A DNA stretch of 64,000 bases from Microvirga aerophila (lineage in GTDB: Bacteria > Pseudomonadota > Alphaproteobacteria > Rhizobiales > Beijerinckiaceae), in assembly GCF_003332305.1 (NCBI RefSeq), contig NZ_QOIO01000009.1:1-64000 (forward strand), written 5' to 3'. The notes below the pieces were generated by a model. It saw only the letters and a list, made by a program, of their open reading frames with translations. It searched no databases and had not been told where the DNA came from. Of this stretch, positions 17,630-27,121 are shown in pieces (the stretch's first letter is position 1; every line of letters starts with the position of its first letter). The position numbers and the translations under genes are program-made.

Positions 17630-18510
17630 ACCGGGGCCAGAATCGTCCTGGCCGTGTGCACGACGGCCCGGGTCACCTCGCCCAGTACAGGGCTCGCGAT
17701 GCGGCTCTGCTGCAGGAACAACGGAATTTCCAAGGGCTGGTCCGGCTTGAGCGCGACCAGCCTCCCAGCGCGAAGGTGGTCGATCACGAGCGGCTCCGGA
17801 TTCATGCCCCAGCCGATCCCGGCCAGGCCCGCATCCACAAAGGCTTGAGACGAGGGCAGCCAGTGCAGCGGAGGCTGAAGGCTGAGCCCAAACACCTGCC
17901 GCAGCCATTCCGCCTGGAGTCGATCCTTCTGGTTGAAGATCAGGCATGGAGCGCGGGCGGCCGCAGGCTCGTCGAAGCCGTCAGAAAACCACCGCGCGTA
18001 GTAGCCCGGGCTTGCCGTCGCAACGTAGCGCATGGCTCCAAGAGGATGGCAGTCACAGCCCTGGATTAGCGTGCCGTGCCCGGTAACAGCCGCCACCACC
18101 TCCCCGCGCCGCAGCCATTCCGCACTGTGGTCCTCGTCGTCCAGCACCAGGTCGAACAGGTATCCCTCCGTCTGTGCCATAGCAGGGATGAACCAAGTTG
18201 CGAGACTGTCGGCATTCACGGCAATTCGCAGGGTCACGGGCTGGCTGCCGGCCTGAAGGCCAGGGAGGCTCCCACGTAAGGAGCTTTCGAGCAGCGCAAC
18301 CTGCTCCACATGCTGGCACAAGCGCTGGCCCACCTCGGTTGCCGTGCAAGGCTGCCCCCGGACCACAAGCACAGTTCCCAGCCGTTCTTCCAGCAGCTTG
18401 ATCCTCTGGGAGATGGCCGAAGGTGTGACATTGAGCTGTTGCGCAGCCCGATCGAAGCTGCCGGTCCGAATGACAGCCGCGAGGGCAGACAGATGGGCAT
18501 AGTCGAGCAT
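17626..18510 (-). CDS. ArgP/IciA-type LysR family regulator
   Basis: A LysR-type regulator of the ArgP (LysG) subgroup, 294 residues. N-terminal winged HTH (YAHLSALAAVIRTGSFDRAA then LNVTPSAISQRIKLLEERLG) and a substrate-binding effector domain containing the ArgP-like CHPLGAMRYVA segment. ArgP proteins sense Lys/Arg and activate the exporters ArgO or LysE. Here a LysE-family exporter is divergently encoded across 149 bases, the classic arrangement, so regulation of that gene is likely. The 3' end overlaps the convergent patatin gene by four bases. Confidence 0.92.
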   Translation of the reverse strand: MLDYAHLSALAAVIRTGSFDRAAQQLNVTPSAISQRIKLLEERLGTVLVVRGQPCTATEVGQRLCQHVEQVALLESSLRGSLPGLQAGSQPVTLRIAVNADSLATWFIPAMAQTEGYLFDLVLDDEDHSAEWLRRGEVVAAVTGHGTLIQGCDCHPLGAMRYVATASPGYYARWFSDGFDEPAAARAPCLIFNQKDRLQAEWLRQVFGLSLQPPLHWLPSSQAFVDAGLAGIGWGMNPEPLVIDHLRAGRLVALKPDQPLEIPLFLQQSRIASPVLGEVTRAVVHTARTILAPV

Positions 18511-18659
18511 GAATTAGGACCGCTAATGAGATATGAGAAACTTTAACTATCCTAATCGACTTCGATCGCCTACCTCATGCCGACGCTGATGAGGTCCGAC
18601 ATGACAATCTCTCTTTTCTCAGGCTTCCGGCCGACGCTGAGCCTCCTAAACCCTAAGAA

Positions 18660-19316
18660 ATGCCTATGCCCGACATTGCTCAACTCGCCCTGTTCGCCGC
18701 CGCAGCCTTAGTCCTCGCCGTAACGCCCGGGCCAGGCATCTTCTATGTTGCTGCCCGCACACTCTCCGGTGGCCGTGCGGAGGGGGTAGCGTCCAGCTTT
18801 GGCACAGGATTGGGCGGCATGGTCCATGTCCTCGCCGGCAGCTTAGGGGTATCCGCTGTCGTGCTGGCAAGCGCAGAGTTGTTCACCGTCCTGAAGCTGG
18901 TGGGTGCTGCCTATCTGGTCTGGATCGGCCTACGGACCTTGCAGGCGGCGCGGCGGGACGCACTGGCTGTCTTGGCGGATGGAACCGCAGCGCCGCCGGT
19001 CGGCGCGCACCGGGCTTTCCGAGAAGGAGTGCTGGTGGAAGCCTTGAACCCCAAGACAGCGGCCTTCTTCCTGGCCTTCGTGCCGCAGTTCGTGGACCCG
19101 ACCGCCGGCAACGTGGCTCTGCAATTCGCCGTACTCGGCTTTGTGTCCGTTACTCTCAACACCCTCGCCGACATCGTGGTGGCCTTCGCGGCAAGCGGCA
19201 TCCGCGCCGGCGCGGTGGCACGTCCCGGCTTGATCCGCCGCCTGCGCGAAGGGTCCGGAGCCGCTATGATCGCCCTTGGCCTGGGCCTTGCTCTGGCCGG
19301 ACGCCCGTCGGCCTGA
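18660..19316 (+). CDS. LysE/RhtB family amino acid exporter
   Basis: A membrane exporter of about 218 residues with five to six hydrophobic segments and the family start LVLAVTPGPGIFYVAART (conserved TPGP). The central region carries FREGVLVEALNPKTAAFFLAF. It moves amino acids out of the cell; basic amino acids are likely given the divergent ArgP-type regulator. An alternative ATG lies two codons downstream. The intergenic region 18511-18659 should hold the regulator's operator. Confidence 0.92.
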   Translation: MPMPDIAQLALFAAAALVLAVTPGPGIFYVAARTLSGGRAEGVASSFGTGLGGMVHVLAGSLGVSAVVLASAELFTVLKLVGAAYLVWIGLRTLQAARRDALAVLADGTAAPPVGAHRAFREGVLVEALNPKTAAFFLAFVPQFVDPTAGNVALQFAVLGFVSVTLNTLADIVVAFAASGIRAGAVARPGLIRRLREGSGAAMIALGLGLALAGRPSA

Positions 19317-19390
19317 TTGCTGGCCCGTTACTCACGTTCGGCCTATCCGGTGCTGGTGGGTCCATGACTTGGACGAGCGGAGGCGGCGGA

Positions 19391-19744
19391 TCAAGCCGGG
19401 ACGTGACGAAAGGTTGCGCGCTGATGCTCCCTCCGTTGCGACATGAACGCGAAGACCGCCAGAGCAGCTACGAAAAGAGGCACGCTGTAGAGAGTAGACC
19501 AAGCAATGAACGCTATAGGGTCATCCGTAAAATCGATCCACCCTCGATTTCTTCGAGCCGCCCGGAACACGAGACCCGAGACGATCAACCAGTAAAGGTT
19601 GAAGAAGCAGAAACCGACCAGCCATGTAAAGAACAGTATGCCCAAGATCTTCTTGATGATCTCGAAAATTCTCGCACTGGCTTTCCAACGACGTAGCAGA
19701 AGGCCAAATAGAGCTTCGAAGAGAGCTGCGATCAACGTATGCAT
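19391..19744 (-). CDS. Small membrane protein of unknown function
   Basis: A 117-residue protein with two or three hydrophobic segments (LIAALFEALFGLLL, ILFFTWLVGFCFFNLYWLIV, IAWSTLYSVPLFVAALAVFAF). The start is the ATG at 19744, 37 bases after the stop of the preceding membrane gene; an upstream in-frame start at 19843 would overlap that gene. Codon use and base composition are visibly more AT-rich than the neighbours, suggesting recent acquisition. No known family recognised. Confidence 0.55.
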   Translation of the reverse strand: MHTLIAALFEALFGLLLRRWKASARIFEIIKKILGILFFTWLVGFCFFNLYWLIVSGLVFRAARRNRGWIDFTDDPIAFIAWSTLYSVPLFVAALAVFAFMSQRREHQRATFRHVPA

Positions 19745-19781
19745 GATCTTTCGGCCGCTGAGCACGCTTGGGACTGTTTCT

Positions 19782-20468
19782 TCATCGAAGCCACGGCAAG
19801 AAGATCTCCCACCAGAGAGATGCAAGTTCCTTCCGCTCGGCAATGCCGCCGTTTGCCTTCACCAGATGACTTACGGCGTCGCTGAGCAGCATCTTATCCC
19901 CGGGGAGCATACCGAATGAAAAACTGAAAACAGCCGCACTGTTTCCTCGTCGCGGGACCCTGCGCCGATTAAAAAGGGAGCTAAACCCCAATTGGATTGG
20001 CTGATCCATCGTGAGGCGAAGAGCCATGGGACCATGTCTGGCGTTGAGAATCTCAACACGTTTGATGTTGCTGAATGGAATGGGGTCCGACAGCTGAAAG
20101 TGCCAAAACTTTTCTGTATCGAACCCAACATGATAGCCATCATGGAACAGGCCTTGAAGAGAGATGAAAGTGGCTTCGCCGCCAACCAAGAGAAAGGGCA
20201 GGCCGATTACGAGGAAAAGCAAAGTTTTTATGAGTTCGAACGGGACTTCATTGAATACCAATGCATCGCCGACTAGGATGGCCGGATACAGGATTGCCAC
20301 TAGAATCATGAGTGGTATCCCGAGGATGAGAACTGTCAGCATCTTCCCACGGGTCATTCGCCCCAGCCATGGCAGCTCGACATACCGCGGCGGAAGATCC
20401 GTGGTGCGCCAGATTGCGGGTGTGCTTGGGAGTTCGAGAACCTGCGGGTCCGGTTCGCTTGCGTTCAT
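19782..20468 (-). CDS. Membrane protein, possible PH-like (STM3941-type) domain
   Basis: A 228-residue protein with an N-terminal cytoplasmic stretch, two membrane segments (about 45-70 and 80-105) and a soluble C-terminal half beginning GYHVGFDTEKFWHFQLSDP. The pattern of two helices followed by a beta-rich domain resembles bacterial PH-domain proteins such as the STM3941 group; that is a tentative match. It is the first gene of a two-gene unit with the small membrane protein downstream, and both sit in AT-richer DNA. Function unknown. Confidence 0.6.
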   Translation of the reverse strand: MNASEPDPQVLELPSTPAIWRTTDLPPRYVELPWLGRMTRGKMLTVLILGIPLMILVAILYPAILVGDALVFNEVPFELIKTLLFLVIGLPFLLVGGEATFISLQGLFHDGYHVGFDTEKFWHFQLSDPIPFSNIKRVEILNARHGPMALRLTMDQPIQLGFSSLFNRRRVPRRGNSAAVFSFSFGMLPGDKMLLSDAVSHLVKANGGIAERKELASLWWEIFLPWLR

Positions 20469-20773
20469 GGCGCCACCGGTCCCGAAGCAGGCTCAAAAGC
20501 ATCCGACGCAGAACAGCCTGCACCGAGCACGTCAATTACACAGCCGGTGCCTGACAGCCATGGATCGTGAGCAACAAGACGGCGACGGGAACTGCACAAG
20601 ATAGATGCCGCTATAAACAAAGTTACATCGTCACTCTATCGCCTTCCTATCATGGACGGCAACATGCCTGCGCTAGACATCCATGTTTTATGAGATGGAA
20701 GTAGCCTAAGCGAGCACGAACCGGGCCGCACCTGGCTTCGGGTCTCAGAACCCTCTGCCAGCGAACGGCGTTG
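20469..20773. other. Intergenic region without recognised features
   Basis: About 300 bases between the membrane gene pair and the secreted protein at 20774. It must contain the promoter of the membrane gene pair. No hairpin terminator, RNA gene or supported reading frame was seen. Confidence 0.5.
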
Positions 20774-21166
20774 CTACTCGACACGAATTCGGAACGTATA
20801 GGACCGGATTGTCTCGGGACCGCTATCCGTCGAATGCCAAGGCACGTCGAGAGTGAGCTCGTCAGCGCCTCGGAAGCCCTTATTGGGCGTGTAGACGAAG
20901 GCCAGCCCACGGACCTTCGTGCCTGGGCAAAGGCTGTCCTTGCCCAGCACCTGCTCGTGGGGAAGAATCTGGATGTTGCCGTTGGCGGGCCGATCGCGAA
21001 CCGTCACGGTGGGAATGGCCGAGGGATAGCAGGTATCGACCTCGTAGCCCAAGAACCCGCCGATACCGGCGCGTGTGTTGACCTTGACCGTCCGCTCCAC
21101 GGTCTCGGCGGCAGCGGGCCCGGCCAGCAGGCAGAACCCTGCTGCGATGACGGCGAGACGGCGCAT
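20774..21166 (-). CDS. Secreted protein of unknown function
   Basis: A 130-residue exported protein: Sec signal peptide MRRLAVIAAGFCLLAGPAAA with cleavage after AAA, then a beta-rich mature domain with two cysteines (in DTCYPS and SLCPGT) that may form a disulphide, and a cadherin- or Ig-like ending (FVYTPNKGFRGADELTLDV). A GAGGATT ribosome-binding site precedes the ATG. The mature part resembles tandem bacterial Ig-like modules but is too short for a confident family. Probably periplasmic. Confidence 0.7.
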   Translation of the reverse strand: MRRLAVIAAGFCLLAGPAAAETVERTVKVNTRAGIGGFLGYEVDTCYPSAIPTVTVRDRPANGNIQILPHEQVLGKDSLCPGTKVRGLAFVYTPNKGFRGADELTLDVPWHSTDSGPETIRSYTFRIRVE

Positions 21167-21244
21167 GGGGAATCCTCTCAGAAATGAAACTTAGTTTCAC
21201 TTTGAGCACATCTTCCCAAACAGCTCAAGCCGGGCTGAGGATGT

Positions 21245-21844
21245 TCACACCCAGCGGTGTTTGCGACCTTCGATCACCAGGATCTTGCCCTGCCAGATGT
21301 CGATGCTGGCGGCGTCCCGGGTCGAAACTCCGCAGGCGGCCGCCAGGAACGCGCGGGCGACGCCTCCGTGAGCGACGAGAACCGTGTCGCGGGTGAGATC
21401 GTTCAGGACCGGACGAACCCGGTCGACCAGCATGGCGTAGCTCTCGCCCCCGCCGGGCGGGGCGTAGTTCCACTTGTCGCGCTCGCGCAGGGAGGCCCGT
21501 TGCGGCTCCTTCTTGCGCACTTCCTTCCAGGTCATGCCTTCCCACTCGCCGAAGGTGAGCTCCACGAGACGCTCGTCCAGGCGATAGGATTCCGGGTGAA
21601 GGCCGATGACCTTGCGCAGCCGCTCCATGGTTTCGCGGGTGCGGCTCATGGGGCTCGCCACATAGGCGAGGTCCTCGGGGTTCGGCACGAGGGCCTGGAG
21701 GCGCCGGCCCGCCTCCTCGGCCTGAACGCGGCCGACATCGTTGAGCGGAATGTCCCGCTGCCCCTGGAGCCGCCCTTCGAGGTTCCAGTCCGTCTCCCCA
21801 TGGCGGACGAAGTAGATCGTGGGGCGGGTTTCGCTCGCGGTCAT
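21245..21844 (-). CDS. Histidine phosphatase family protein
   Basis: A phosphoglycerate-mutase-like phosphatase of 199 residues. The catalytic motif FVRHGETDWN lies at residues 12-21; the second histidine is in VLVAHGGVARAF and the acid in VELTFGEWEGM. Substrates in this family range from sugar phosphates to cobalamin intermediates and cannot be assigned here. The ATG overlaps the fabI stop by four bases, so the two genes are co-transcribed. Complete. Confidence 0.9.
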   Translation of the reverse strand: MTASETRPTIYFVRHGETDWNLEGRLQGQRDIPLNDVGRVQAEEAGRRLQALVPNPEDLAYVASPMSRTRETMERLRKVIGLHPESYRLDERLVELTFGEWEGMTWKEVRKKEPQRASLRERDKWNYAPPGGGESYAMLVDRVRPVLNDLTRDTVLVAHGGVARAFLAAACGVSTRDAASIDIWQGKILVIEGRKHRWV

Positions 21845-22665
21845 TCTTTGTCGAGGGAGAGGTCGGGAGCCTCGGGGTTCTTCATGCCGACAACGTGGTA
21901 ACCGGCATCCACATGGAGGATCTCACCCGTCATCCCGCGGGACATGTCCGATACCAGATAGGCGGCGGTCTCCCCGACCTCCTCGGTGGTGACCGTGCGG
22001 CGCAGCGGCGAGTTGTACTCGTTCCACTTGAGAATGTAGCGGAAATCGCCGATCCCGGAGGCGGCGAGCGTCTTGATCGGGCCCGCGGAGATCGCGTTGA
22101 CGCGGATGTTTTTGGGACCGAGATCGGCCGCCAGATAGCGCACGGATGCCTCGAGGGCCGCCTTCGCGACGCCCATGACGTTGTAGTGCGGCATCCACTT
22201 CTCGGCGCCGTAATAGGTGAGTGTGAGCAGCGAACCGCCGTCGTTCATCAGCTTCTCAGCCCGCTGGGCAATGGCCGTGAAGGAATAGCACGAAATGAGG
22301 AGCGACTTGGTGAAGTTGCCCTCGGAGGTCTCCACGTAGCGGCCCGTCAGCTCGTCCTTGTCGGAGAAGGCGATGCAGTGGACCAGGAAGTCGAGGCCGC
22401 CCCAGAGGTTCTTTACCTCTTCGAACACCGCGTCGATGCTCGCCCCGTCCGTCACGTCGCAGTGGCCGACCACGGCGCCGCCGAGTTCCTTCGCCAGGGG
22501 CTCGACGCGCTTCTTCAGGGCCTCGCCCTGATACGTGAAGGCCAGTTCGGCCCCATGCTTGCGCGCTGCCTGCGCAATGCCCCATGCGATCGAACGATTG
22601 TTCGCCACACCCATGATCAAGCCGCGCTTGCCGGCCAGGATGCCGTGCGCCGTTGTCTCCGCCAT
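21841..22665 (-). CDS. fabI: Enoyl-ACP reductase FabI
   Basis: The NADH-dependent enoyl-acyl carrier protein reductase of fatty acid elongation, 274 residues. It begins with the FabI-type nucleotide site (GKRGLIMGVANNRSIAWGIA) and carries the catalytic Y-x6-K pair in YNVMGVAKAA, with SAGPIKTLAASGI typical of the substrate loop. It leads a two-gene unit with the histidine phosphatase. Rhizobial genomes often have two FabI paralogues; only one is in view. Confidence 0.95.
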   Translation of the reverse strand: MAETTAHGILAGKRGLIMGVANNRSIAWGIAQAARKHGAELAFTYQGEALKKRVEPLAKELGGAVVGHCDVTDGASIDAVFEEVKNLWGGLDFLVHCIAFSDKDELTGRYVETSEGNFTKSLLISCYSFTAIAQRAEKLMNDGGSLLTLTYYGAEKWMPHYNVMGVAKAALEASVRYLAADLGPKNIRVNAISAGPIKTLAASGIGDFRYILKWNEYNSPLRRTVTTEEVGETAAYLVSDMSRGMTGEILHVDAGYHVVGMKNPEAPDLSLDKE

Positions 22666-22783
22666 GATTCACCAATCGTCGCTGAACAGGTCCGAAAGAC
22701 GGCCTCTTTAGCCGACCCGGCGACGAGGGGGAAGACCTATCGGTCGAACGGATGTGATTCAATCCGCCGAAAGGCCCATATTC

Positions 22784-23746
22784 CTATTGAGCCTTGGCCG
22801 AACGGCGCTTGTGGGCATAGTCCATGAGATCCTCGCTCACGACCTCCGGCAGCTTGATCTCCACGGTCAGCAGGAGATCCCCCGGCCCGGTCTTTCCGGG
22901 CAGTCCCTTACCGCGCAGCCGGAAGGTGCGGCCCGAATTGGTCAGGGGCGGAATGGTCATGTGGACCGCGCCATTGAGGGTCGGCACACGGATGGCCCCT
23001 CCGAGGATGGCCTCCTCGATCTCGATCGGCAGCCGCAGTCGGAGATTCGTTCCCTCCGGGGTGAAGCGCTCATGAGGGGCGATCTTGATGGTCAGCAGCG
23101 CATCTCCCGGGTCGACGCCCGGAGCGCCCTGCCCCAGCCCGCGCAGGCGGATGACCTGCCCGTCGACCACGCCCTTGGGGATGACCACGTCCACGTCGCG
23201 CCCAGTCGGCAGCCTCAGGCGCTTCTTGGCTTCCCCGGCGACCTCTTCAAGGGTCACAGTGAGCGTGGCCGCAACGTCCTCGCCCTTCTGTGTGCGCGTG
23301 CGGCTTTGCCGCGGCGGTTCACCGGCCGCGCCCGCGGTCCGGAACGCCTCGCCGAAGATCTGCGAGAAGAAGTCGTCGCCAGCCTCGGCGCCGAAACCCG
23401 AGGTGCGCCCGCCGCGGCGTCCGCCTGCATTGAAGTTGAAGCCCGAGAAATCGCCGCGTCCGCCGCCTCCGCCGCGCGCGCTATTGAACCCTTCGAACCC
23501 TTGGAAGCGCGGTTTTCCCTCGGCATCGATCTCGCCACGGTCGAACTGGGCGCGTTTCGGGGCGTCGCCCAAGATCTCGTAGGCCGAGTTCACCTCGGCG
23601 AATTTGTCCTTGGCCTTGGGATCGTCGGCATTCGTGTCCGGATGGTATTTCTTGGCGAGCTTGCGGAACGCCTTCTTGATCTCCGCCTCGTCCGCGGATT
23701 TGGGCACGCCGAGAATGTCGTAGGGGTTGCGCATCGTGGAATCCAT
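22784..23746 (-). CDS. DnaJ-type co-chaperone (CbpA-like)
   Basis: A type II Hsp40 of 320 residues: J domain at about 6-70 with the HPD motif (KKYHPDTNA), a Gly/Phe/Arg-rich linker (about 75-125), and the two C-terminal beta domains that bind clients ([35 protein letters not shown]). The zinc-finger CxxCxGxG repeats of classical DnaJ are absent, so this is the CbpA class. It would stimulate DnaK. The start may be MDST (23746) or the MRNPYD methionine four codons later. Confidence 0.92.
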   Translation of the reverse strand: MDSTMRNPYDILGVPKSADEAEIKKAFRKLAKKYHPDTNADDPKAKDKFAEVNSAYEILGDAPKRAQFDRGEIDAEGKPRFQGFEGFNSARGGGGGRGDFSGFNFNAGGRRGGRTSGFGAEAGDDFFSQIFGEAFRTAGAAGEPPRQSRTRTQKGEDVAATLTVTLEEVAGEAKKRLRLPTGRDVDVVIPKGVVDGQVIRLRGLGQGAPGVDPGDALLTIKIAPHERFTPEGTNLRLRLPIEIEEAILGGAIRVPTLNGAVHMTIPPLTNSGRTFRLRGKGLPGKTGPGDLLLTVEIKLPEVVSEDLMDYAHKRRSAKAQ

Positions 23747-23862
23747 TAGCCGTCAGATTTGGGGCTGGCAGCCCAACGGGTCTGTCGACCATATGGGAAA
23801 AGTGTTGCGTGTTTGCAACGCCCATTTACACCGAAAGCTAGGGCATTTTCGGGCGAGCCGCC

Positions 23863-24342
23863 CTACGCCTTCGCCTGCGCTTTAGTAGGCTTCACGTCCT
23901 TGATCACCCATTCGCCGCCCGAGGGGCGGCAGGCGGTTCCTTGCAGCGAGGCGGTCGCGGGGCCGCTGAGGGCCGACGCGAACGTCCGGCAGATCTGGTC
24001 GTCCTTCACGAAGGGGGCCCCCGTGGGCGTGAAGGAGCCCTTCATGGACGAGGCGGGATTGTCCCAGGAAACCCGCGTGCCGGGACCCTGCGGGTCCAGC
24101 GCCACCCCGAGCGCCGCCTTGGCCCGGCGCCAGTCCTCGTCGTTCAGGTCGGGGGACAGCACCCGGCCGGCATTTGACGGCAGGCTGCCCGTCGTCTGCG
24201 GTTCCTCTTCTTCCAGACCGACTACGCCGACCACGAGGCTGCAAGCGCCTGTCGACAGGGCGATCATCCCAACGGCCAGCACTTTCAAGGCTTCGCGCAA
24301 GACAGCGTCTGATCTATAACGGCGCGCAGCGGCCCACATCAT
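23863..24342 (-). CDS. RT0821/Lpp0805-like surface lipoprotein
   Basis: A lipoprotein with signal [14 protein letters not shown], lipid-modified Cys about 35 residues from the ATG at 24342. The frame is open to a GTG at 24375; homologues vary, so the start is uncertain. The mature part ([20 protein letters not shown] ... [11 protein letters not shown]) matches the RT0821/Lpp0805 surface-protein family of Alphaproteobacteria. It is divergent from pdxH with only about 50 bases between starts. Function unknown; outer-membrane location is inferred. Confidence 0.75.
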   Translation of the reverse strand: MMWAAARRYRSDAVLREALKVLAVGMIALSTGACSLVVGVVGLEEEEPQTTGSLPSNAGRVLSPDLNDEDWRRAKAALGVALDPQGPGTRVSWDNPASSMKGSFTPTGAPFVKDDQICRTFASALSGPATASLQGTACRPSGGEWVIKDVKPTKAQAKA

Positions 24343-24391
24343 CACGCGTCGGTTCTCCGAGAGCGAAAAAGTCACATCTCAGGATAAAACC

Positions 24392-25000
24392 TTGAACGAG
24401 TTAACAACCGGTGACTTCACCGAAGCGAGCGAGCCTTTCACACTGTTTCAGTCGTGGATGGAGGAGGCCAAGGCCTCGGAGCCGAACGATCCCAACGCCA
24501 TGGCGCTGGCGACCGTGGATGAGAACGGCCTTCCGGATGTGCGCATGGTCCTGCTCAAGTCCGCGGACGAGACCGGCTTCGTGTTCTACACCAACACGGA
24601 GTCGAACAAGGGACGCGAGCTTCTCGGCCAGCCGAAGGCCGCCCTGGTCATTCACTGGAAGAGCCTTCGGCGGCAGATCCGTGTGCGCGGGCTCGTGACG
24701 ATGGTGAGCGATGCGGAGGCGGATGCCTATTTCCAGAGCCGGCCGCGGGACAGCCGCATCGGCGCCTGGGCGAGCCAGCAATCCCGGCCGCTCGAGAGCC
24801 GCTTCGCGCTGGAGAAGTCCGTGGCGCTCCACGCGGCGAAATACGCCCTCGGCGACGTCCCGCGCCCGCCATACTGGACGGGCTTCAGGATCGCCCCGGT
24901 CTATATCGAATTCTGGCAGGACCGCCCCTTCAGGCTCCATGACCGAATCGCCTTCACGCGCGAAGGGGATGGCTGGCTCAGAAACCGGCTTTACCCGTAG
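24392..25000 (+). CDS. pdxH: Pyridoxamine 5'-phosphate oxidase
   Basis: An FMN enzyme that oxidises pyridoxine or pyridoxamine 5'-phosphate to pyridoxal 5'-phosphate. The 202-residue product has FMN and substrate motifs [35 protein letters not shown] and [11 protein letters not shown], and ends WLRNRLYP, the usual family C-terminus. The start is a TTG at 24392 with AGGA about eight bases upstream; no ATG is near. Complete and monocistronic. Confidence 0.95.
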   Translation: MNELTTGDFTEASEPFTLFQSWMEEAKASEPNDPNAMALATVDENGLPDVRMVLLKSADETGFVFYTNTESNKGRELLGQPKAALVIHWKSLRRQIRVRGLVTMVSDAEADAYFQSRPRDSRIGAWASQQSRPLESRFALEKSVALHAAKYALGDVPRPPYWTGFRIAPVYIEFWQDRPFRLHDRIAFTREGDGWLRNRLYP

Positions 25001-25032
25001 CATGCCATTGTCGTTCCGGAGCCACCCTGCTT

Positions 25033-25072
25033 GTCATTCCGTGTTCTCGCTACCGCTCGCCCCGGAATGACG
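25033..25072. repeat. REP-like palindrome
   Basis: GTCATTCCG (25033) and CCCCGGAATGAC (ending 25072) form an inverted repeat around CGCTACCGCTCG. A GGTTATGGGTTCGGG relative lies at 25161-25175, matching modules in the 40.1 kb element. It follows the pdxH stop and may aid termination. Confidence 0.65.
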
Positions 25073-25222
25073 GAAGCGGAGCGTACGGTTTGAAACAACC
25101 CACGACCAGTTTCGAACGGTTCTGATGTAATGCTCAGGCCGTTTCCTTGAGCCGCGTTTGTGGTTATGGGTTCGGGTTCCCGCACGGTTTGCGCCGTCGC
25201 CCCGGTCCCGGATCAGGTCACC

Positions 25223-25978
25223 ATGTCCACTTCGACCAATACCCCCCGCCGCATCATGCTGCTCACCGGCGCCAGCCGCGGGATCGGGCATGCCACGGTG
25301 AAGCGCTTCTCGGCCGCCGGTTGGCGGATCATCACCTGCTCGCGCCACGCATTTCCTGAAAACTGCCCCTGGGAGATGGGTCCGGAAGACCATCTTCAGG
25401 TCGATCTCGCGGACCCGGAGGATACGCGCCGGGCCATCGCCGACGTGAAGGAGAGGCTCGCTGTCGAAGGCGGCGTCCTGCATGCGCTCGTCAACAATGC
25501 GGGCATCTCGCCCAAGGGCCAGGACGGCTCCCGCCTCGGCGCCATCGATACCCGCTACGAGGACTGGATCCACGTCTTCCATGTGAACTTCTTCGCGTCG
25601 ATCATGCTGGCGCGCGGCCTGCAGGACGAACTGACCAAGGCCAAGGGCTCGGTGGTCAACGTCACCTCCATCGCCGGCTCCCGGGTCCACCCCTTCGCGG
25701 GCGCGGCCTATGCCACCTCCAAGGCGGCGCTCGCCTCCCTTACCCGGGAAATGGCGGCCGATTTCGGCCCTTTGGGCGTTCGCGTGAACGCCATCTCGCC
25801 CGGCGAGATCGACACGTCCATCCTGTCGCCCGGAACCGAGAAGATCGTCGAGCAACTTCCCCTACGGCGGCTTGGCACCCCCGACGAGGTCGCGAAGGCG
25901 ATCTATTTCCTGTGCACCGACGCCTCGTCCTACGTGACCGGCGCGGAGCTGCACATCAACGGTGGCCAGCACGTTTAA
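25223..25978 (+). CDS. SDR family oxidoreductase
   Basis: A short-chain dehydrogenase/reductase of 251 residues: cofactor loop TGASRGIGHA (residues 15-24), NNAGIS, catalytic Ser in VTSIAGS and Y-x3-K in YATSKAA, ending GAELHINGGQHV. The ATG at 25223 is preferred over an upstream frame opening (25160) within REP-related DNA. The substrate is not predictable. It converges with the citrate synthase gene; the two overlap by four bases at their 3' ends. Confidence 0.9.
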   Translation: MSTSTNTPRRIMLLTGASRGIGHATVKRFSAAGWRIITCSRHAFPENCPWEMGPEDHLQVDLADPEDTRRAIADVKERLAVEGGVLHALVNNAGISPKGQDGSRLGAIDTRYEDWIHVFHVNFFASIMLARGLQDELTKAKGSVVNVTSIAGSRVHPFAGAAYATSKAALASLTREMAADFGPLGVRVNAISPGEIDTSILSPGTEKIVEQLPLRRLGTPDEVAKAIYFLCTDASSYVTGAELHINGGQHV

Positions 25979-27045
25979 GCCGCCTCCGCGGGTCGCGGCC
26001 CCACGTAGCGCGATTGGGGCCGGATGATGCGGCCCGTCTTCACCTGCTCGACCGCATGAGCCACCCAGCCCGCGGTGCGGCCGGCGCCGAAGAGCGGCGT
26101 GAAGCCCTCGCCGGGAACCCCGAGCGCTTCCAGCAGGAGCGCCGTGTAGAACTCCACGTTTGTGTCGAGCCTGCGCCCCGGCTTGCGCCGTTCAAGAACG
26201 GCGAGCGCCGCCCTCTCGACGTCCTCCGCGAAGGCGATGCGGTTGTGTCGCCCCTTGAGCCGGCCAGCAGCCGCCTTCAGCACGTCCGCCCGCGGATCGC
26301 GGACCCGGTAGATGCGATGGCCGAAGCCCATGAGCCGTTCGCCGCGTCCGATGGCCTCGTCGAGCCACGCCTCCGCCCGATCAGCCGTTCCGATGGCGTC
26401 GAGCATATCCAGCACCGGTCCGGGCGCGCCCCCGTGGAGCGGCCCCTTCAGGGCGCACAATCCGGCGACGACGGATGAGATAATGCCGGCCTCCGTGGAG
26501 GCCACCACGCGGGCCGTGAAGGTGGAGGCGTTGAGCCCGTGATCCATGATGGTGACGAGATAGGTGTCGAGACCAGCCGCCTCGCCTTCGTCGGCAGGCG
26601 AACCGCGCAACATGCGCAGCAGATCGGCCGCATGTCCGAAGGAGTGATTGGGTGCGACGGGGAAAAGCCCTTTGGTGCAGCGGACGGCCATGGCGGCCGC
26701 CACCGCCGCTCCGCCGACCGCCAGGGCCGCCGGGTCCTCGTCCGCATCCGGCAGAGCGCCGAGCAGAAGGCGCATCCCCTCCACGGGGGTGAGGCCCGCG
26801 AGGCAGCCCGAGAGCGCCGCCAAGTGGCCGAAGGCGCAAACCCGCGCCCTGGCGAACCGGGCCCGAAGATCCTCCGTTGAGCCGGGGACAAGCCACTGCC
26901 AAAGGATTGAGACCGCCTCTTCGAAAGAAACTTGGCCAGCCAGTTCCTCCAGATCGTGCCCACGGACGATCAGGCGACCGGCCTCGCCATCTACGTCGCT
27001 GAGAACGGTTTCGGCGGCAATGACGTCATCAAGACCGAGTTTCAT
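25975..27045 (-). CDS. Citrate synthase / 2-methylcitrate synthase family protein
   Basis: A 356-residue type II-like citrate synthase paralogue. Conserved elements: PNHSFGHA, PLHGGAPG with the first catalytic His, and GFGHRIYRVRDPR with the second. The third catalytic position, normally Asp in NVDFY, is Glu here (NVEFY), so activity may differ. The ATG at 27045 has AAAGGAG upstream. It is divergent from a second paralogue that carries an HTH domain, an unusual pairing. It could be a housekeeping-independent citrate or methylcitrate synthase; which one is unclear. Confidence 0.85.
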   Translation of the reverse strand: MKLGLDDVIAAETVLSDVDGEAGRLIVRGHDLEELAGQVSFEEAVSILWQWLVPGSTEDLRARFARARVCAFGHLAALSGCLAGLTPVEGMRLLLGALPDADEDPAALAVGGAAVAAAMAVRCTKGLFPVAPNHSFGHAADLLRMLRGSPADEGEAAGLDTYLVTIMDHGLNASTFTARVVASTEAGIISSVVAGLCALKGPLHGGAPGPVLDMLDAIGTADRAEAWLDEAIGRGERLMGFGHRIYRVRDPRADVLKAAAGRLKGRHNRIAFAEDVERAALAVLERRKPGRRLDTNVEFYTALLLEALGVPGEGFTPLFGAGRTAGWVAHAVEQVKTGRIIRPQSRYVGPRPAEAA

Positions 27046-27121
27046 AGGGCTTCTCCTTTGTGGTGGATCAGCTTCCCGCCGGCATTGCCTACAGGTCAAT
27101 CTTGAATCAACATATCAACCT
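27046..27121. promoter_or_regulatory. Divergent promoter with possible operator
   Basis: The 76 bases between two divergent citrate synthase genes hold a small dyad, TTGAATCAA (27102-27110), flanked by two TCAA-containing copies (GTCAATC before, ATCAACC after) at about 9-10-base spacing. This could bind the HTH domain encoded by one of the genes. Weak evidence. Confidence 0.3.
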
